Shown here: positions 9,284 through 20,929 of the stretch, piece after piece
How positions within the stretch are numbered: position 1 is the stretch's first letter
How the letters are laid out: each line of letters begins with the position of its first letter
Assembly: GCF_041146395.1 (NCBI RefSeq)
Contig: NC_090990.1
Location: 43,534,001-43,598,000, forward strand
Source of the DNA: Eulemur rufifrons
Taxonomy: Eukaryota > Chordata > Mammalia > Primates > Lemuridae
DNA length: 64,000 nt
Direction: 5' to 3'
Made by a program: the position numbers and the translations under genes
Notes under the pieces: model-generated
What the model was told of the DNA's origin: nothing
What the model saw: the letters and a program-made list of their open reading frames with translations, nothing else
Database searches by the model: none

Positions 9284-11622
9284 CAGGCACACCTTTTTTT
9301 ATTGTACTTCATCTTATTGCACTTTGCAGATACTGAGTTTTTTACCAATTGGAGGTTTGTGGCAACTCTGCATCAAGCAAGTCGATCACCGCCATTTTTC
9401 CAACAGCACGTGCTCACTTCGTGTCTCTGTGTCACAATTTTGTATTTCAAAGTTTTTCATTATTATATCTGTTATGATGATGTGTGATCAGTGATCTTTG
9501 ATGTTACTATTGTAATTGTTTTGAGGTAGCACAAACCATACCCTTGTAAGATGGCAAACTTAATTGATAAATGTTGTGTGTGTTGTGCCTGCTCCACTGG
9601 CCAGCCCTTCCCTGTCTCTCTCCCTCTCCTCAGGCCTCACTATTCCCTGAGACACAAGAACATTGAAATTAATAGCCCTACAATGGCCTCTGTGTGTTCA
9701 AGTGAAAGGAAAAGTCACACATCTCTCACTTTAGATCAAAAGCTAGAAATGATTAAGCTTAGTGAGGAAAGCATGTCAAAAGTTAAGACAGACAGAAAGG
9801 TAGGCCTCTTGTACCAGTTAGCCAAGTTGTGAATGCAAAGGAAAATTGTTGAAAAGGATTAAAAAGTGCTACTTCAGTGACCTCACAAATGATAAGAAAG
9901 CAAAACAGCTTTAGTCCTAACATGAAGAAAGTTTGGTCTGGATAGAAGGTCAAAGCAGCCACAAAATTCCTTTACGCCAAAGCCTAATCTAGGGCAAGGC
10001 CCTAACTCTCTTCAATTCTATAAAAGCCAAGGGAAGTGAGGAAGCTACAGAAGAAAAGTCTGAAGCTAGTGGAGATTGGGTTCATGAGGTTTAAGGAAAG
10101 AAGTTGTCTCCACAGCATAGAAGTACAAGGTGCTGTAGCAAGTGCTAATGTAGAAGCTGCGGCAAGTTATCCAGAAGATCTAGGCAAGATCATTGATGAA
10201 GGCGGCTCCAGTAAACAATAGGTTTTCAGTGTAGGCAAAACAGTCTTTTACTGGAAGAAGATGCCATCTAAGACTTTCACAGTGAGAGAGAAGCTAATGC
10301 CTGGCTTCCAAGCTTCAAAGGGAAAGCTGACTCTTTTGTTAAGAGCTGATGTATAATAGCTGGTGACTTTAATTTAAAGCCAATGATCATTTACCATTCC
10401 AAAAATTTTAAGGCCCTTAAGAATTATGCTAAATCTACTCTGCCTGTGCTCTATAAATGAAGAACACAGTCTGGATGACAGCACGTCTGTTTAAAGCATG
10501 GTTTATTAAATATTTTAAGCCCACTATTGAGAACTACTATTCAGAAACAAAGATATCTTTTAAAATATTACCGCTCATTGACAATGCACCTGGTCACCCA
10601 AGAGCTCTGATGGAGATGTACAAGGAGATTAATGTTGTTTTCACACATGCTTCCCATGGATCAAAGAGTAATTGGCCTTGCAAGTCTTATTATTTAAGAA
10701 ATACATTTCGTAAGGTGATAGCTGCCATAGTGATTCCTCTGATGGATGCAGGCAAAGTAAACTGAAAAAACTTCTGGAAAGGATTCATCATTCTAGATCC
10801 CAGTAAGAACATTCCTGTTTCATGGGAGAAGGTCAAAATATCAACACTAACAGGAAGTTTGGAAGCAGTCGATCCCAACCCTTATGGATGGTTTTCAGGA
10901 GTTCAAGACTTCAGTGGAGGAAGGAACCGTAGACGTGGCAGAAATAGCAAGAGAACTAGAATCAGAAGTGGAGCCTGAAAGCAGAACTGAATTGCCGCAA
11001 TCTCATAACAAAATTTGAATGGATGGGGGCTTACTTCTTACAGATGAGCAAAGAAAGTGGTTTCTTGAGATGCAATCTAGTCCTTGTGAAGATGCTGTGA
11101 ACACTGTTGAAATGACAACAAAGGATTGAGAATATGACATAAACTTGGTTGATAGAGCAGCAGTAGGATTTGACAGGATTGCTTCCAATTTTGAAAGTTC
11201 TACTGTGGGTAATATGCTATCAACAGCACAGCATGCTACAGAGAAATCTTTCATGAAAGGAAGAGTCAGTCCATGCAACACACTTCATTATTGTCTTCTT
11301 TTAAGAAATTGCCACTCCAGTCTTAAGCAACTGCCACCCTGATCGGGCCACAGCTGTCAACATTGAAGCAAGACCCCCCCCCAGCAGCAAAAAGATTATC
11401 GACTTGCTGAAGGCTTAGATGATTGTTAGCAGTTTTTAACAATAAAGTATTTTAAAATTAAGGTGTATACATTGTTTTTAGACATAATGCTATTGCACAC
11501 TTAATAGACTAAAGCATAGTGTAAACACAACTTTTATATACACTGAACAACCAAAAAATTGAGCGACTCGCTTTACTGTGGTGGTCTGGAACTGAACCCA
11601 CAGTATCTCCAAGGTATGCCTA
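9284..11622 (+). mobile_element. Tigger1 DNA transposon, nearly full length
   Basis: This is a pogo/Tc1-mariner superfamily element. The 5' TIR starts 'caggcacacc' after a TA (9282-9283). The 3' TIR near 11612-11622 ends 'ggtatgccta', its inverse with one change in the last base. The 3' TA duplication has decayed to TG. Internal landmarks in order are the 'catcaagcaagtcgatcacc' leader, 'ctgttatgatgatgtgtgat', the transposase remnant, AATAAA at 11441, and 'tgctattgcacacttaatag'. Its length of about 2.34 kb is close to the roughly 2.4 kb family consensus. It is a cut-and-paste fossil of primate age, now immobile. Confidence 0.95.
9683..11429 (+). pseudogene. Tigger1 transposase, inactivated
   Basis: This is the remnant of a pogo-type transposase, which in active elements binds TIRs and cuts DNA. 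The start ATG at 9683 opens MASVCSSERKS and a helix-turn-helix N-terminus (LTLDQKLEMIKL). A small deletion near 9812 shifts the frame to a stop at 9830. The CENP-B-type HTH continues at 10036-10221, ending at TAG 10219. The first catalytic motif reads VGKTVFYW (10231-10254) where the family has VDET, so D and E are lost. LIDNAPGHP, the second Asp motif, is intact at about 10577-10603. A deletion near 10650 destroys the third Asp region. A C-terminal remnant runs to TAG 11427-11429. Many stops and shifts exclude a domesticated protein. Confidence 0.93.
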
Positions 11623-11689
11623 TGTGTGCTTAGCAAATGTTTATTGATTATATCCCTTCCATAGTAAGACAGGGAGAAAAATTAAAAAT

Positions 11690-12135
11690 CTTTCTCGAAA
11701 ATGTACCCCTTTTGGTGCTAACCTCCTCTCTTGCCTTTACTGTCAAATCTTCTAACCCTATTTATATTCACAGTCTGAACTTCTTCAGTTCCCATTTATT
11801 CCAGAACCCGTATTGACTGGCTCCTGCACCCACCATTCTTCTGTACTGTGTATGGTTTATACTGAGATCATCTGTGACCTCCTTGTGGCTAAATCCAATA
11901 TTTTTTTGGTTCCCATCTTTCCTGATTCTCTCAGATGTGTTTGTTACTACTGATAGATTACCCCTTCCCTCTCAAAACTCTCCTCCCTAAATTGCCTATG
12001 ACCTCACTTCCTACTCCTGGTTCTCATCTTGCTTCTCTGCCCAGACTCCCTTCCTCTGTCCATCCCTGATATATTTTTCTATGTTCCCCCAGGGTTCATT
12101 CTTCAGGCTTCTTTATTCCAAAGGTAGTCTTTCAA
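11690..12135 (+). mobile_element. L2 reverse-transcriptase region fragment
   Basis: 'atcatctgtgacctccttgt', 'ggctaaatccaat' and a segment aligning with the VPQGS motif region ('gttcccccagggttcattct', near 12084) match L2 ORF2 nucleotide order. No frame is open, so it is a fossil. Confidence 0.6.
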
Positions 12136-12139
12136 ATGC

Positions 12140-12610
12140 CCTTATCCTTCAAAAAACGACCTGTTTGCAAGAAACAGAAATACAACTTAAACTACCCTTT
12201 GCCAAAAAAGGGAGAATTAAGTATTCACAGAATCTGAGAAAAGGATGATAATCAAATATAATCAGGATGGAAATACAGCTGGACATCAAGAATAACTGGA
12301 CATGGGACTTGAAAAGGACGTGTAATGGCATGTGCCAATGTCTTCCCTCTCACTCTTTCAGTGTGTCAGCTTTATTTTCTCTCATACAGGCTTTCTTCAT
12401 CTGCAAGGAAGGAAATACAGGATCCTGCTTAGCCTCACATCACCCATTTTTTTCTGTGCAGAGGGGAATGGATGCAGTCTCCTAGTCCCCGGTCTAAAAA
12501 TGTAAGGCAAGAGCCCTTATTGGTCAAGTTTAGATCAGGTGCCCACACATGGACCAATCAACAGTGGTGGGGGAGGAGTCATGTGAGAAGACAGTGGCTC
12601 TTGTCGATGT
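12140..12610 (+). repeat. Ancient interspersed repeat, family A, copy 2
   Basis: The head 'caagaaacagaaatacaact' is followed by an A-rich run, a C/T-rich middle and a tail 'tggaccaatcaacagtggtg'. It resembles 1735-2210 and 60475-60980. The family is unnamed. Confidence 0.5.
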
Positions 12611-12839
12611 AGAGTTGCAGTAGGGAAAAGGGAAGAAACAATTCCCAGAAAGAAAAAAAAATTGGTCTATTACCAGAAAAATGAGAGGAGTGTTGTTAAA
12701 TAAAATTATAGATGTTTACTAAAACTTTTACAGAGTATATTGATCAAAGATGAGTTATATATGAAAACAAGGAGAAAAGAAGAAAAAGAGCATGAACAGG
12801 CAAGGACATCTCCCACACTGAGTGTATGTGTGTATATGC

Positions 12840-13110
12840 GTGTACCTTTGACTCCTTTATTCCAATGCCTTGCTCACCAAGGCTAATGTGGCTTCCCAGC
12901 TTGCAGGAGAAAAAGATCTTCTGGACAATGAACCAAACATTTTGGCTGCTAGAATATGTATAGTTCCTATTGTAAGCAAATAACTTAATGGCTGGTTTTC
13001 ATACCAATCTTTTGTGAAGTTGATCTCAGTTTCCCTGGGGTCTAGCACAGAATAAGGTCTCAAAGTCCTCACTGCATTAACGCATAAAAGAATGAATTAA
13101 TGAAGTCCTT
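12840..13110 (+). mobile_element. L2 3' region fragment
   Basis: 'gactcctttattccaatgcc' leads to 'ggtctagcacagaataaggt' and 'aaagaatgaattaatgaag', the decayed L2 terminus. Confidence 0.5.
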
Positions 13111-13279
13111 CTGAAGTCATTCACTGCTGATGGAAATAATACTGTCAATCCAAATTTGCTCATGTGAAGACAGACTCATGTGACACCTCTTCTGTCAGGT
13201 TATCTCCTGTCAGGAGGGCTTTTGTTATTTTGCCCCATTGGCCTCCATTTTTTGAAATATTTTCTCTTTATGTGATAGG

Positions 13280-13740
13280 TTGGGGATTATTTTTCTGAAC
13301 TACTCTCTCCATCTCTGTAATAACATGATCTATTGCCACTTATTGCCATGTGGTATGCGTTTACAAACTGAGGAAGGAATATATATCCTGCCCCATTTGA
13401 CCCTGAGCTTGGCTGTGTACATACCTTGACCAACAGAATATCAGAAATATTTGACACTTGCCATATCCAATCAGGAGCTTTAAATATGCTTGTATAGTTT
13501 GGATCAAACCCTCTCTCTCCCACCTCCACCATGACAGCAGCATGTCCTAGACAGTGGCCACTCCTCTTATCCTGCAACCCAAATCCCTGGGTTGAGTTGC
13601 AGGCTGAGACATATGAGCTGAATTGAGCCCAGCTGATCCACAGCCATCACGTAACATGAGCAAGGAATAAATATTTGTTATTGAGAGCCTCTCAGATATT
13701 GAAGTTGTTTATCATTGCAACAAAACCTGACTAACATACT
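13280..13740 (+). mobile_element. MLT1-like LTR
   Basis: 'gagcccagctgatccacagc', 'aacatgagcaaggaataaat', 'tatttgttattgagagcctc' and the end 'ctgactaacata' match the 3' half of an MLT1-type MaLR LTR. The short reverse-strand frames here are chance. Confidence 0.6.
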
Positions 13741-14069
13741 CCCAAAATAAACTATATATAGCATCATAACTCATTTCCCATTTTTTATTTCATCAACTGC
13801 CACATATAGCAACTGGCCAGCCTAGGGTAAGTGGGTGATATTTTGCTGGTGTGGAAAGCTCATGGGCAGTAGAGAGCCCATCAGACTTTGGTAATCTCCT
13901 GTGGCTTAGACTCAACATCCCCACAAAACTCCGAACTCATAAAAATGAGGATCACATCATTGTGAGGAAGAAAGGCAACAATGTATGTGGGATGCCAACA
14001 CAGAGTCATTAATTAGTGAATGATCGTGCAATGAAGGGAGGAAGGAATACATGAACCAGCAAGTGAACT
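13741..14069. other. No recognised feature
   Basis: Complex sequence. I see no repeat or coding signal. Confidence 0.3.
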
Positions 14070-15265
14070 TCATATTCTATTCATTCAGTCTCTAAATATT
14101 TATTGAGCACTTACTACATTCTAGCCCTTCTGGGGAATACAGTGGTAAATAAAATGGACAAAATCCCTACCCTCATGAAGAATGAATGCTTATGAGTGAG
14201 AGAACAACCAAATAAACAAGTAAATATATAATGTAAGGTGGAATAAGTGCTATAAAGAAAACTGAGCCGGGTAAGTAAGAAAATATCAAATTAAATCATA
14301 CATGATCAGGAAAGCCCTCCCTGGAAGGAACATTTGAGCAAAGACTTGACTAAAATGAGGGCACATACTGGGCAAATACCTGGGGAAGAGCATCCCAGTA
14401 GAGAGACCAGCAAGGTCAAAGGCCCTGAGGTAGGAATGGACTTGGGGTGGTAGAGGAAACGCAAGGAGATGGCAAGAGGACAATGAGAGAGGGGAAGAGA
14501 ACTGAATGAGGGTAGTTGTGCATCCTGGAGCCAGAACTTATAGGGCTTCAGATTTTACTCTAAACAGGGAAAGGAGATCTAGAGAGTTCTGAGTAGAGCA
14601 ACAATAGGCTTTGCCTTAAATTTGAAAAGCCTACTCCAAGGCAGTTAGGGTCACTGCATTACACAACTCCAGGGGTGCTCTTCACATTGCAGTCTCCGTG
14701 AATGGCATCCCTGGGGTAGTGCTGTGCATGATGTATGTGGCTATGGGCATTGGCCTGGAGACAGGGGTCAAGGCAGGGAGATGGACCACGGGGCTAGTGC
14801 ACTAGACCAGGCAAGAGACTGATGTTTGGGGGTAGGGTGGTAGTGAAAGAGGACTGGCGAGAAGTGGTTGGATTGGGATTATATTCTGAAAGTAAAGCTG
14901 TTGATACTTGCTGATGCATTGGCTATCGGGTGTGGAAGAAAGGCAGAGGTCATGGATTCCTCCAAATCTGACCTAAGTAACTGAATGAACTATGGAGCTA
15001 TTTACTGAAATACGATACACTGGGGGAAGGGCAGGTTTCTGGAGGGTGGGAGGAGAGGCTGTCACTTTGGCCACATTGCCTTCGAGGTGCTTCACATCTA
15101 AATGAACGTGGAAAATAGGCAGATGGAGATAAGTCTGAAGGTCAAAGGAGAGGGTGGACCTGAAGAAATAAACTTGGTAATCATCAATATTTAGGTGTAT
15201 TTAAAGCCATGGAACTGAATAAATCAACACCCCCCCTAGGAATGTGGACTGAGAAGAGATCTAAG
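14070..15265 (-). mobile_element. L2, long antisense copy
   Basis: It begins with the antisense terminus ('tctctaaatatttattgagc'), then 'aataaacaagtaaatatata', 'aggaaagccctccctggaag', 'caaggtcaaaggccctgagg', and on into the ORF2-derived part ('tatttaaagccatggaactg' near 15198). At about 1.2 kb it is one of the longer L2 copies in the window. Confidence 0.85.
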
Positions 15266-15267
15266 GT

Positions 15268-15358
15268 TCAGTTTATTTATCTTTGTGTTTCCTGCAGTGA
15301 CTAGCACAGGATCAGGCCTGTAGTTGATGATCAATAAATGATTATTAAATTGGATATA
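15268..15358 (+). mobile_element. L2 3' terminus
   Basis: 'tttatttatctttgtgtttc', 'ctagcacaggatcaggcctg' and 'gatcaataaatgattattaa' form a sense L2 end that abuts the antisense copy. Confidence 0.75.
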
Positions 15359-15634
15359 AAAGCTTTGGGCCAGAAGGAAGACTAAGATGCAGATGTAAAC
15401 ATCCATGCCATACAAATGACCTTTGCATTTTGGGGTCTAGGCTTTAAGATGCATCTTGTTAATCATGACTGTCATATTCTCATCTGGTATTTGAGGGCTA
15501 TCTGAATTCTGACTCAAAAAGAAAGAATTGTATGCCCAGCTAACATCTGCCTTGGGTGTCGTCTCTGACTACTTAGATCTCTTGATCTATGACATTGGGA
15601 TTTTTTTATTTAAAATGATAATATTTACAATAAT

Positions 15635-15845
15635 AATAGTAGCAGCTTATATTTTTGGAGCACTTTCAAGAGTTTTATAAATATCCTCATAAGAAACCAG
15701 GAATATAGGTATTACTATCCTCATTTTACAATAAAGAAACCAAGTCCGTACTACCAGTAAGTGGCAGAAAGGAAATTGACACTTGACTCTATGTGACTTC
15801 AAATTCTGGGCTCTTCCTGTACTTTCAAGAGTTCAGTTCTTTGTG
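15635..15845 (-). mobile_element. MIR SINE (antisense)
   Basis: 'attactatcctcattttaca', 'ataaagaaaccaag' and 'ccagtaagtggcagaaagga' follow antisense MIR order. Confidence 0.8.
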
Positions 15846-15889
15846 AAAAATTGGTTCAACTGAATGAATTATTCTTCTTTTGTATTTAG

Positions 15890-16140
15890 GGTAATGATAA
15901 CATCTGCCATTTATTAAGTGTTTGCCATGGGCTTGGGAAGTACATTAAGCAATTTTGATGCATTATCTCATATTCTCATCATTACAACAGTAGATACTAT
16001 TGTAATCACCTTTTTAATAGATGGTAACATTGAAACTTAGAGAGGTTAAATGACTTCTCCAAGGTCATACAACTAATTTAGTAGCCAATCGAGGATTCAA
16101 GCCGAGATCCAGGCTCCAACACCTTAGCACTTGTCAAATT
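15890..16140 (-). mobile_element. MIR SINE (antisense)
   Basis: 'gcattatctcatattctcat', 'gaaacttagagaggttaaat', 'aaggtcatacaac' and 'gaggattcaagccgagatcc' give a nearly complete copy. Confidence 0.85.
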
Positions 16141-16369
16141 CAATGGCTAAAACTTGTAATAATGCTCAGAACAATAAATAAAAGCTAAATAAGAAACATT
16201 TTGGATTAGAGAGGTTGGTTAAAAGAAAAAGCAACTTATCTGCTAAATATTTCTTAGATATTTTGAACCAGAATAATGAAGTTAATTTTATAAGCATTTT
16301 TCTCTTTTTCCAGAAACCCAACAGGCAGTGGTAAAGTCATTTTTTAATGTTAATTTGGAATGAATCATT
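16141..16369. other. No recognised feature
   Basis: AT-rich sequence with no assigned element. Confidence 0.3.
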
Positions 16370-16560
16370 GGTAGCATAATACAGGGTGGAAGAATTTGTG
16401 TTAAAAAACTGACTTCAAATTTTAGCTCTGCCACTTATTAGTACTGTGACCTTGGGTAAACCACTTATGTTCTCTTGGTTTCTTCATTTGTAAGATGAGA
16501 ATAATAACAGTTCGGGAGAAGTTCAAATAATGGAATAAACAGCTAGTATCTTATAAGGAA
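16370..16560 (+). mobile_element. MIR SINE
   Basis: 'ttttagctctgccacttatt', 'actgtgaccttgggtaaacc' and 'catttgtaagatgagaataa' are in sense MIR order. Confidence 0.85.
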
Positions 16561-16774
16561 ATATAAGGAAAGTACCTTATAAACTAGAAAGCACTATAAA
16601 GATATATGCATAAATTAGTGGTGTACAAAAATGAACACAATCCCCAGAGGTGAGTAGGGGCAAATTACCCAAAGAGACAATGGTTTGCAGTCATTGCAGG
16701 GAACATAGCAGGTGTTCAATTAATGTTTACTTAAGTTCAATGTTCAATGGGTAAGAAATTTCAGTCATGCAAAA

Positions 16775-16905
16775 TGAAAAGGTATAGAAATATCTTGTCA
16801 CAACAATGTGCATATAGTTAATAATACTGTAATGTACACTTCAAAATTGGTAAGAGGATAAGTTTATGTTATGTGCTTTTTTTGCCACAATATAAAAAAA
16901 TAGTG
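16775..16905 (+). mobile_element. L1M 3' end fragment
   Basis: 'gcatatagttaataatactg', 'taatgtacacttcaaaattg' and 'taagaggataagtttatgtt' match the mammalian-wide L1 3' UTR end. Confidence 0.65.
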
Positions 16906-17109
16906 ACTAATACTTGAAGACAACTCTCCATTTCAAAAGTTTGTATCTAGAAGCCAAAGTCACTCTTGAATATCTGGGGAACAACTTAGGAATTGAACAC
17001 AAAAGCAAACCTTTATTTCAGAAACAAACTTTGATGTTTGAAAATGAAAGACAAAAAGCTGTTTCCCGGGGACAAAGAGGACTGCTGTGAGCTGCTTGTG
17101 AGGCAGCTA

Positions 17110-17270
17110 GCAACCTGAGAGCTTCCCCAGCCCCTTCATCTGCAATCCCCCTCTCTCCTTCCTCACCCCGTCTCATGTCCCTCCTTCCCCAGCCTTTTCC
17201 ACTTCTCTCTGCTGCTTCCTCCTCCCCGTCCCTGCTGGAGTTGTTCATTCCTCTCGCCCCCCACCCCACC
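17110..17270. repeat. Pyrimidine-rich tract
   Basis: Mostly C and T on the plus strand. It explains the Glu/Arg/Gly-rich frame on the minus strand. Confidence 0.7.
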
Positions 17271-17419
17271 TCTGCACTAGCCTTATTATGGGATTAAGGC
17301 ATAGATATTCTTTTATATTTGTAGCACTATCAAATGTTTAAAGGTTGTGTTTCCCTATTACTCAGCAACTTTCAATCAGTGATTTTAATGAGAAATGTAA
17401 GAGACTTGAACATTTTGTA

Positions 17420-17560
17420 TTCAGCCATTTATTGAATAATTCTTTTCTAGGCCACAGCCCAGTCTGGGAACATGTCTGTGAATAAGACAGACTCAGTCCT
17501 TGTCCTTGTGGAGTTTATGGTTTTGTAGGACAGATGAAAAAAGAGGGAAACAAAACATAG
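17420..17560 (-). mobile_element. L2 fragment (antisense)
   Basis: 'agccatttattgaataattc', 'tgtctgtgaataagacagac' and 'cttgtggagtttatgg' are the antisense L2 end. An L1 piece follows directly. Confidence 0.6.
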
Positions 17561-18075
17561 CATTAAAAAAAATACTTGCACAAGAAAATTTATAGCCCCA
17601 CAATTCACAACAGACAAAAGGTAGAAACGACCCAAATGTCCATAAATGGATAAACAGATTACAAAAAAAACTGTGGTATATCCATGCAATAAAAAAGTAT
17701 CTGACCACAAAAAGGAATGAAGTTCTGATTCATATTCCAATGTGGATGAACCTTGAAGCTACTGTGCTAACTAAAGTCAGACACAAAAGGTCATATATTG
17801 TATGATTCTGTTTATATGAAATATCCAGAATAGGTAAATCTATAGATACAGAAAGCAAATTGGTAGTTGCCAGGTTCCAGGGGTAGAAAGGAATGGGGAG
17901 TGATTGCTTAATGGCTGCAGCATTTTCTTTTAGGGCAATGAAAATGTTTTGGAACTGGGTAGCAGCCGTGTTTGCACAACATTGTGAATGTACTAAATGC
18001 CACTGAATTGTACACTTTAAAATGGTTAATTTTATACTACATCGATTTTACATAAATTTTTTTTAAATGTATGGT
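17560..18075 (+). mobile_element. L1M (L1ME-like) 3' region
   Basis: 'acccaaatgtccataaatgg', 'atgtggatgaaccttgaagc', 'ttggtagttgccaggttcca', 'gaatggggagtgattgctta' and 'gaattgtacactttaaaatg' follow old L1 3' order in sense. Confidence 0.9.
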
Positions 18076-18149
18076 ATTAAAAAATGCTGTGAAATGAAAC
18101 TTGTTTAGGGTATGTCTCGTGGAGAAGATGTTCTAAAAGGTGAGATTTT

Positions 18150-18470
18150 CATGCATTCAACAAATATTTATCAAGGTTTCTCTACATATCAGGCCCTGTT
18201 CTAGGTGCTGGGGACATAGCGATGACCACAACAGGCAAAATCCCTGTCCTCAGGGAGCTTATATTAGGCAGAGGGCATGGGTGAGGCAAACAACAATATA
18301 ATAAACATATTTTACATTATGTTAGAAAGTGATACACGCCATGGGAAAATGTAGTAGAGCAAAGCTTATGAGGATCTCCAGAGGATGTAAGAATACGGAG
18401 AAATTGCTCAGACACAAGGGAAAATGCCCAAAGGCCCAGGGGAAATAGAGAGTTTGACATTCTCACTTAA
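18150..18470 (-). mobile_element. L2 3' end (antisense)
   Basis: 'attcaacaaatatttatcaa', 'ctgttctaggtgctggggac', 'ctcagggagcttatattagg' and 'acaatataataaacat' are in antisense L2 order. Confidence 0.85.
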
Positions 18471-18936
18471 CCTTGTAAAACTTCCTTCTGCTCATATATG
18501 GATGACTTATGATTGCTCCCCATCCTGAGCCAGCCTAATCTTTCTTTTATTCTTTACCTTAGTTAATTTTACCTATCAGGCTAAAACTTTAGTATTATCC
18601 TTAGCATGTCCCTGTTCTTTAAGACTTTAAGATAATTTTCTAAACAGAAATATTTCACTGAAGATTTTGTAGTACTATTCAGGTTATTAGTACCCCATCT
18701 AAAAGTAATATTTAAAATATTAAATACAGGGTTTTACAAGACAATCTGTAATCTTAGGAATGATTTTGTTATATGTTTAGTCTAATATTTTTTCCACTGA
18801 GTGTTTCTTCAATTTTATAATTTAAGAGGGAGGAATAGGATGTGCTTTTAGAAACTCTAATCACAGCTAATTTTTCAAGAATATTTCTACTCCATAAAGT
18901 AAACTAACATTGATTTTACCAACTCTGCAGTAAAAG
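18471..18936. other. AT-rich sequence, no recognised repeat
   Basis: Complex and AT-rich, without a coding frame or a familiar repeat. Confidence 0.3.
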
Positions 18937-18970
18937 CTGTAAAACAAAACAAAACAAAACAAAAAAAACA
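18937..18970. repeat. (AAAAC)n short repeat
   Basis: Several AAAAC units end in an A run. Confidence 0.9.
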
Positions 18971-19026
18971 GGAGAAAGCTGATCAGTAAAAGAAAAACAT
19001 CCCGAACCAAATACATCGTGGTGCTT

Positions 19027-19060
19027 TTCTTTTTTTTTTTTTCTTTTTTCTTTTTTTATA
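19027..19060. repeat. Poly(T)-rich tract
   Basis: T runs interrupted by single C. It may be an antisense retroelement tail, but no body was recognised next to it. Confidence 0.8.
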
Positions 19061-19329
19061 TATAGACGTTTTCTTTTATGTATTTGTCAGAGAATCTGAA
19101 CAGAAAGAGTTTCCCACCCCCTGCTGTAGCCATTTTCTCCCTATCCTCCCCCAAACCCACTCACAAAGTCTTTCTATTGTTCCTTATTGGGTGCTAGGGA
19201 CATCCATTCCCCCAATTGTCCTAGGCAGTAATAGAGGAACAGGAATGAGGATTAAGAAGCGAAGTCTGTCACTCTAATGAGCCGGATCCTTTGAACCAAG
19301 AAGCCTTTGGCTCAGGAGTCTCTGGTCTT
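19061..19329. other. No recognised feature
   Basis: No repeat, exon or RNA gene was identified. Confidence 0.3.
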
Positions 19330-19550
19330 CAGCTTCTATTGGATTCTGCCTCCTTTGCTCCCCATCCCCCACTCAACCCCCTGTGAGAGGATGCCTGGTT
19401 AATAATGTTTACCTCCCTCCTGGTGAGCTATAAGGAACAGAGCAGAGTCTACATCTTTTGGTTTTACCATTATATTTCCAGAGTCTAGAAGAGATAGCTT
19501 GGAAAATGGTAGATGCTCAATAAATAAATATTTTATTGAATGGAAGGGAG
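19330..19550 (+). mobile_element. L2 3' end
   Basis: 'ggaacagagcagagtctaca' and 'gtagatgctcaataaataaa' (19509) followed by 'tattttattgaatgg' give the L2 terminus. Confidence 0.7.
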
Positions 19551-19554
19551 CTTC

Positions 19555-19680
19555 AGTAAGTCACCTTCTCTGACTTGGCCTCACAATTTCCATTTATAAG
19601 ATGGAAAAACTGTGCTTGATCTGCAAGACCACTTCTCACCTCTGAGATTCTCTGAATATTTGATTCTGGGGTGCCCAGAG
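19555..19680 (+). mobile_element. MIR fragment
   Basis: 'tcacaatttccatttataag' and 'atggaaaaactg' are decayed MIR middle sequence. Confidence 0.5.
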
Positions 19681-20039
19681 AGATAATGTAAGTTGTACTT
19701 TTTTGAAATGTCTAGATATATGAACCTATTTAAAGACAGTAGCACTTGAGTGTCTAGCAAACTAAAGCCATGAAAATAAGATATTTGTAAACAGGAGAGG
19801 CCAGAAATCAGGCAGACTCTGGGGAACTTTGGACATGGCTTATCCTGGAAGAGCCTATACAATGAAAAGGTGTCTCAGTGAATTGGTCAGCGTGGACTTA
19901 CAACCTAAGGCTGCATGGATTACCCTCAACAAGCAATGCCCGTGGGCTCCAGTGACCAGCAACATCCTAATGAGAATGTGGATGAATCAATAATTACGGT
20001 CTGAGCTAAATTAGCAAAACACAGCAACATAACAGATAC
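19681..20039. other. No recognised feature
   Basis: Complex sequence with no assigned element. The 93-residue minus-strand frame lacks any domain. Confidence 0.3.
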
Positions 20040-20640
20040 CATTCAGTATTCATTTTATATTATCTTCTCTTCTGAACTCTAAACTCATATGCTTACCTAT
20101 CACTGGGCATTTCTACATGGATGTCGCACTGACATCTCCCACTCAGTGTTTCAATGCTGAATTCAACATCTTTTAGCTCACAATTTCATTATTTTTCCTG
20201 TGTACCCTATATCATAGCTCATAGCCCAAACAAAAGTCCTGGAGGACCCTAGACCTCTCTCAATCCCCTTCAATCAAAACACATTCATTCCATTTCCTTA
20301 TTGTCTCTCCAACTTCCTTCTTTCTCTCATACCCACCACATATGCTCAGCTCAGGCCCTCATAACTGTTTGTTTAAACTGTTGCAACTCTCTCGAATCAT
20401 CTCTTGGATTCTAAGATCGGCTGTTCAAATCTGGTCTCCACACTACCCTCAAAGTGTCCTAAGATTCAAATCTGGTCGTGTCCCTCCCTGCATAAAGCCT
20501 GTCCGTGCCTCCTTTACTTCTTCTCTTGTCATTCACGACTGCCTACCTCTCTAGCTTCACCCATCAACACTCTCCCATTTGCCTCAAATGTTCCAGCTCT
20601 AATTCTTTCCCTTTTCCAGGGGCCTGCAAGACCAACATGC
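20040..20640 (+). mobile_element. L2, sense copy
   Basis: 'gctgaattcaacatctttta', 'acatatgctcagctcaggcc', 'tctggtcgtgtccctccctg' and 'cctctctagcttcacccatc' follow L2 ORF2 to 3' UTR order, strongly diverged. The frames at 20342-20685 are translated from it. Confidence 0.6.
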
Positions 20641-20730
20641 TGGGTGGCTGCCCATGGTTCTGAACCTTCTAGCAATGACTGCTAGAGTTCTCTCTACCAC
20701 AAGGATGCTGGACTCTTGTCTCTACCACTG

Positions 20731-20764
20731 GGATGGATGGATGGATGGATGGATAGATGGATAA
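20731..20764. repeat. (GGAT)n microsatellite
   Basis: About seven units, with one ATAG variant near the end. Confidence 0.95.
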
Positions 20765-20882
20765 AAGGAAAACAAGGAGGAACTTTGTGCACTGTAAGAA
20801 CTGCTCTAGTTTCTTAGACTTAGGATTTTGAAATGGAGCTAAATAGTTTTCAGGGACATTCAAGTCCTGCCAAATCTGGAAG

Positions 20883-20914
20883 AAAAAAAAAAAGAGAGAG
20901 AGAGAGAGAGAGAG
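20883..20914. repeat. Poly(A)/(GA)n tract
   Basis: An A11 run followed by about ten GA units. Confidence 0.95.
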
Positions 20915-20929
20915 CCACACAAGCAATCA

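Noticed and set aside
9683..11429. Domesticated Tigger-derived gene
   Set aside because: Frameshifts, internal stops and loss of catalytic residues rule out a maintained protein from this copy.
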